NCBI GenBank assembly: GCA_001940925.1
Contig: MSGZ01000006.1
Location: forward strand, 1-64,000
Source of the DNA: Ruminococcus sp. Phil11
GTDB taxonomy: Bacteria; Bacillota; Clostridia; Oscillospirales; Ruminococcaceae
Direction of reading: 5' to 3'
DNA length: 64,000 nucleotides
Shown here in pieces: positions 59,212-64,000 of the stretch (positions are counted from its first letter, which is position 1; the number at the start of each line of letters is the position of its first letter). A program made the translations under genes and the position numbers. Under the pieces are notes generated by a model, which had not been told where the DNA came from, ran no database searches, and saw only the letters and a program-made list of their open reading frames with translations.

Positions 59212-61062
59212 ATGACTCCGCAATCCGTACTCAAGGAATATTTCGGCTACGACCGCTTCCGCGACGGGCAGGAAGCCCTGATCGGACAGATCCTCTCCGG
59301 CGGCGATGTGCTCGGCATCATGCCGACCGGTGCCGGGAAATCGGTCTGCTATCAGGTCCCGGCGATGCTGCTGACCGGCATCACGATCGTCGTCTCGCCG
59401 CTGATCTCGCTGATGCAGGATCAGGTCACGGCACTGAAGGACGCCGGACTTCCGGCGGCGTGCCTGCACAGCAATCTCGATCAGCAGGCGTATTTTGAGA
59501 CACTCGATGCCGTCCGGAACGGGGAGATCCGGCTGCTTTATGCGGCACCGGAGCGTCTGCTGACGGACGCGTTCCTCTCGCTGACCGAATCGGTCGCGAT
59601 TGCAATGGTCGCCGTGGATGAGGCACACTGTCTTTCACAGTGGGGACAGGATTTCCGGCCGGGATATCTGCAGATCGCGGAGTTTCTGAATCTGCTGCCG
59701 CGCCGACCCGTTGTTGCGGCGTTCACCGCGACGGCCACGCAGTCCGTGCGGGACGATATCCGCAGGCTGCTCGGGCTGAAAGATCCGCTGGAGCTGGTCA
59801 CCGGCTTCGACCGCAGAAATCTCCGCTGGATCGTGGAGCGTCCGGCGAAAAAATACGATGCGCTGCTCAGGATCCTCAAACGGAACAAGGGCAAAAGCGG
59901 CATCATCTACTGCATATCCCGCCGCGTGACGGAGGAGATCTGTTCAAAGCTCTGTGCAGACGGCTTCCGTGCCGTGCGGTATCACGCGGGGCTTTCCGCT
60001 GCGGAGCGTACCGCCAATCAGGAGGCGTTTCTCCGCGACGAGGTGCAGATCATCACTGCGACAAATGCCTTCGGTATGGGCATTGACAAATCAAATGTAT
60101 CGTTCGTCGTGCATTACAATATGCCGAAAAGTATGGAGGCGTATTATCAGGAGGCGGGCAGAGCCGGACGCGACGGCAGTCCCGCGGAATGCACGCTGCT
60201 GTACAGCCCGCAGGATATCCGTACCAATGCGTTCCTGATCGACAACAACGAAAGCGAAAACGACCGCCTGACGCCGGAGCAGCGCACAGCCGTCCGGCAG
60301 AAGGATCATGAGCGGCTGCAGGCCATGGTGCGGTACTGCACCCTGACCGACTGTCTGCGGCATTATATTCTCGGCTATTTCGGGGAGCAGTCTCCGACGC
60401 ACTGCGGCAACTGCGGCAGCTGTCTTGCGGAGACGGAGACCGTGGATGCGACCGTTCCCGCGCAGAAGATCCTGTCCTGCGTGTTCCGCGTCGGGCAGCG
60501 CGGACGCCGCTGCGGTGCGAAAATGCTCTGTGATATTTTGCAGGGGAAGGACACAAAGCAGCTGAAGGAGGCGGGCTATCAGACGCTTTCGACCTACGGG
60601 CTGCTCGGGGATATCTCCCGCATTCAGCTGGAGCACATCGTCAGTATCCTGATCTCGCGGGGTTATCTGGTGACCGATACCGGACAGTACGCGACGCTCT
60701 CGCTGACGACAAAAGCGAATGCTGTCCTGCGCGGTCAGGAGACTGTGCAGATCGCGCTGCCGAAGCGTGACCTGAAACAGACGAAACGCGAGCAGCAGCT
60801 TGCAAATATGCCGGATTACGGCGTGGACGAGGAACTGTTCCAGAAGCTCCGGCGCGTGCGCGAGAAGCTGGCCGCACGGGAATTTGTCCCGGCGTATATC
60901 GTCTTTTCGGATGCGACGCTGCGCGATATGTGCAATAAGCGGCCGCAGGACGAGGAGGAAATGCTCGCGATCTCCGGCGTCGGAAAATACAAAATGGACA
61001 AGTACGGCGAGGCGTTTCTTGAAGCACTGCGTGCCTATCAAGATGTGTCTCCGACGGATTAG
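59212..61062 (+). CDS. recQ: ATP-dependent DNA helicase RecQ
   Basis: 616 residues. Walker A MPTGAGKS, DEAH box AVDEAHCLSQWGQDFRPGY, helicase motif VI region (QEAGRAGRDG), the RQC zinc site (Cys residues in CTLTDCLRHY and HCGNCGSC), winged helix and a C-terminal HRDC domain (about residues 535-610, RDMCNKRPQDEEEMLAISGV). Unwinds DNA 3' to 5' in recombination and fork repair. GAAAAGGAAG precedes the ATG at 59212; an ATG at 59167 lies in the terminator stem. Confidence 0.95.
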   Translation: MTPQSVLKEYFGYDRFRDGQEALIGQILSGGDVLGIMPTGAGKSVCYQVPAMLLTGITIVVSPLISLMQDQVTALKDAGLPAACLHSNLDQQAYFETLDAVRNGEIRLLYAAPERLLTDAFLSLTESVAIAMVAVDEAHCLSQWGQDFRPGYLQIAEFLNLLPRRPVVAAFTATATQSVRDDIRRLLGLKDPLELVTGFDRRNLRWIVERPAKKYDALLRILKRNKGKSGIIYCISRRVTEEICSKLCADGFRAVRYHAGLSAAERTANQEAFLRDEVQIITATNAFGMGIDKSNVSFVVHYNMPKSMEAYYQEAGRAGRDGSPAECTLLYSPQDIRTNAFLIDNNESENDRLTPEQRTAVRQKDHERLQAMVRYCTLTDCLRHYILGYFGEQSPTHCGNCGSCLAETETVDATVPAQKILSCVFRVGQRGRRCGAKMLCDILQGKDTKQLKEAGYQTLSTYGLLGDISRIQLEHIVSILISRGYLVTDTGQYATLSLTTKANAVLRGQETVQIALPKRDLKQTKREQQLANMPDYGVDEELFQKLRRVREKLAAREFVPAYIVFSDATLRDMCNKRPQDEEEMLAISGVGKYKMDKYGEAFLEALRAYQDVSPTD

Positions 61063-61090
61063 AAATGGGGACTCCGTCCCCAAGCCCCTG

Positions 61091-61108
61091 CTGGGGACTA
61101 GTCCCCAG
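61091..61108. repeat. 18-bp perfect palindrome
   Basis: CTGGGGACTAGTCCCCAG, next to a shorter GGGGACTCCGTCCCC, right after recQ. Confidence 0.5.
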
Positions 61109-61130
61109 ACCCCGTTATGTATAACAAATT

Positions 61131-61161
61131 GGGTGCTGACGGTTCAGTCGGCACCCGTTTT
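61131..61161 (+). terminator. recQ terminator
   Basis: GGGTGCTGAC and GTCGGCACCC followed by GTTTTCG; same stem as at 26228. Confidence 0.8.
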
Positions 61162-61293
61162 CGTTATACTTCCGGCGGGCTTCAGTGTTAGGAGCAATAA
61201 CGCCAAAGAAGCAGCCCCGCGGCGTGTGCTGCGAAAAATGGGAGAACTTCGCTCCCCGCCCCCGGAGGGAAATGCCCGCGGGGGCTCCCCGCC
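61162..61293 (+). repeat. Dispersed intergenic element, forward copy
   Basis: GCTTCAGTGTTAGGAGCAAT, AAAGAAGCAGCCCCGCGG, GGGAGAACTTCGCTCCCCGC, GGAGGGAAATGCC and hairpin GCGGGG-GCT-CCCCGC (61278-61292). Confidence 0.82.
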
Positions 61294-61296
61294 CCA

Positions 61297-62406
61297 TTAC
61301 AGATCATCGCGAAGCGATACCGCATCTATCACGCAGTATTCAGAGATGCAGCCGGTCTTGAACGGGATCGCCCAGCCGGATGCGCCGGACGTCACCAGAA
61401 AATCCGTATTCCCGCGCCGCTCTGTGCCGTATATGCGCTCATTTGCGCCGATCAGCAGCCCGATCAGTCCCGCCGGGAACACATGCCCGCCGTGCGTATG
61501 CCCCGAAAGCACCAGATCGGCACCGGCAGCGGCCTCTGCATCATAATCGTTCGGCTGATGATCGAGCATGATGCAGTAACGCGTTTTGTCGAGCGGTTCC
61601 GTCAGCTCCTGCGCAGTTTTCCGTTCGGAATAGCTGCGGTCGAGCCGACCCGTGACCGTGAAGCTGTCCCCGATCTCCGCGCTTTCGTCCCGCAGCAGCG
61701 TGACGCCGTTTTCCGCAAGTGCTGCCTGCAGCTCCTCCTCCGTGAAATCGCGGTAGCGGAAATATCCGGCGTCATGGTTGCCGTAAACGCTGTAAATGCC
61801 GTATGCCGTTTGCAGATTGCCGAGTGCTTTGCAGGCGGCGAGCATATCGGTTTTTTTGGTCTCATCATCAACAAAATCGCCGCAGATCAGCACAAGATCG
61901 GGCTTCTCCTGCCGGATCCTTTCGCAGAGCGCGGCGAATTTTGCGCCGTCCAGCGTGATGCTGAGATGCGTATCCGCAATCAGTACCGCACGCAGCGACT
62001 GCCCCGGTTCAAGCTTGTCTGTCCGGAAGGTGTATGCCGTCCGGTACACATGATGCGCAAAATACCAGCCCGCGCCGAGTACCGCGAAGGTCAGCAGCAG
62101 CGCGGTCCCGCCGGCATAATTGCGCGTGCGCTCTTTTTTCCGGCATTTCCGGATGATCCATGCTATAAAATCGCAGAGCATCCAGATCAGCATAAAGTAA
62201 ATGATAACGACCGGCATCGTATACAGATTGATGAAATATCCGGTGCTTAATATGCAGGCGACCGGCACCGCGGAAAGCACCCACGACAGCAGCTTATGCT
62301 TCTCTCCGAGCCGTTCCAGACAGCGGAACCGGTGAAACCGCGTCATCAGATAAAAGATGCTGATGACCGCGAGCACCGATACCGCGGCGAGAATTATGAT
62401 CCACAC
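61297..62406 (-). CDS. Membrane-anchored metallophosphoesterase
   Basis: 369 residues. Four hydrophobic segments in the first 130 residues, then a calcineurin-like phosphoesterase domain with all metal motifs: IADTHLS, CGDFVDDE, VYGNHDAGYF, LDHQPND and SGHTHGGHVFPAG. Substrate unknown; the YkuE/LpxH-like group acts on lipids or nucleotides at the membrane. No ATG fits. The GTG at 62406 lies 11 bases after ACGGGAG; a GTG at 62418 directly abuts that site and is the alternative start. Confidence 0.88.
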   Translation of the reverse strand: MWIIILAAVSVLAVISIFYLMTRFHRFRCLERLGEKHKLLSWVLSAVPVACILSTGYFINLYTMPVVIIYFMLIWMLCDFIAWIIRKCRKKERTRNYAGGTALLLTFAVLGAGWYFAHHVYRTAYTFRTDKLEPGQSLRAVLIADTHLSITLDGAKFAALCERIRQEKPDLVLICGDFVDDETKKTDMLAACKALGNLQTAYGIYSVYGNHDAGYFRYRDFTEEELQAALAENGVTLLRDESAEIGDSFTVTGRLDRSYSERKTAQELTEPLDKTRYCIMLDHQPNDYDAEAAAGADLVLSGHTHGGHVFPAGLIGLLIGANERIYGTERRGNTDFLVTSGASGWAIPFKTGCISEYCVIDAVSLRDDL

Positions 62407-62439
62407 GTTTTTATCCACTCCCGTATTTTACTTGATACT

Positions 62440-62468
62440 ATTATACATGTTCCGCTCCGAAATGTCAA
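62440..62468 (-). promoter_or_regulatory. Promoter of the phosphoesterase gene
   Basis: Minus strand: TTGACA (62468-62463), 17 bases, TATAAT (62445-62440), leaving a short leader of about 25 bases. Confidence 0.85.
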
Positions 62469-62624
62469 TGCAGGCGGCAGCATAATCATCCGCGCCGGCG
62501 CATATATATCCCTGTGAAGCCGTCTGCGGCGGAAAAAATGCGTTCCTGTCTGCACAACATTTCCGGAAGAAACCGCATAAAACTGTGCAGATATACAAAG
62601 AATGTGAAAAGATAAAGAAAACCC

Positions 62625-63045
<421 letters not shown>

Positions 63046-63101
63046 TTCCGTTTTAAGATCACATTGTTCCGGCAGGCAGCCGGGTTTATGAAAGGAGCTA
63101 A

Positions 63102-64000
<899 letters not shown>

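Overview
The window looks like a chromosomal segment of a Gram-positive anaerobe of the Ruminococcus group (Oscillospiraceae, Clostridia). The evidence is dockerin modules on several secreted proteins, long threonine-rich linkers, a GPR spore protease next to rpsT, HrcA/CIRCE-controlled groESL, rubredoxin, many AGGAGG or AAAGGATG ribosome sites and sigma-A promoters with 17-base spacers. By eye the DNA is fairly GC-rich, with AT-rich intergenic patches around 46.5-51 kb and one AT-rich gene at 29-30.2 kb. I saw no tRNA, rRNA, CRISPR array, phage or transposase gene.

Layout. 0-4 kb: 3' part of a giant CnaB/SpaA-repeat surface protein. 4-13.2 kb: hpf on the minus strand, then a DJ-1 protein, 5-formyl-THF cyclo-ligase, mltG, a U32 protein, a B12-type radical SAM protein, three DUF2500-like membrane proteins and the DUF2344 partner of the radical SAM protein. 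13.8-21.5 kb: orphan sugar-binding lipoprotein, a BspA-like leucine-rich repeat protein without signal peptide, and a dockerin protein. 21.9-26.1 kb: a short transcription unit of micro-ORFs, a secreted alpha/beta hydrolase, rpsT, gpr and a DUF421/DUF4363 pair. 26.7-31.4 kb: minus-strand group of a CPBP protease, surE, flavodoxin, an AT-rich membrane protein and a disrupted LRR lipoprotein. 31.7-44.4 kb: tatD, unknown cytosolic proteins, YwqK-like protein, mnmA, methyltransferase, an ECF sigma/PASTA anti-sigma pair, an M24 peptidase, rubredoxin and VanZ. 44.7-52 kb: a circularly permuted solute-binding protein, four tandem secreted dockerin paralogues with a shared promoter design, a candidate small RNA and two zinc-ribbon membrane proteins. 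52.4-64 kb: PrsA-like lipoprotein, LUD protein, ECF sigma/anti-sigma pair, a papain-like Big2-dockerin protein, recQ, a membrane phosphoesterase, groES and the start of groEL.

Common themes. Much of the content is extracellular: isopeptide-type repeats, dockerins, LRR proteins, lipoproteins and Thr-rich linkers. Two ECF systems probably monitor the envelope. The intergenic DNA is unusual: a modular element of about 100-200 bp recurs at nearly a dozen places, in both orientations, often beside an intrinsic terminator. It carries 6-bp hairpins with three-base loops whose stem sequences differ between copies but stay paired. One copy supplies the last codons of mnmA. The observations I would follow first are the micro-ORF transcript (21918-22323), the intergenic element family, the permuted binding protein (44751-45539), the dockerin paralogue cluster (45607-50261) and the possible RNA at 50703-50891.
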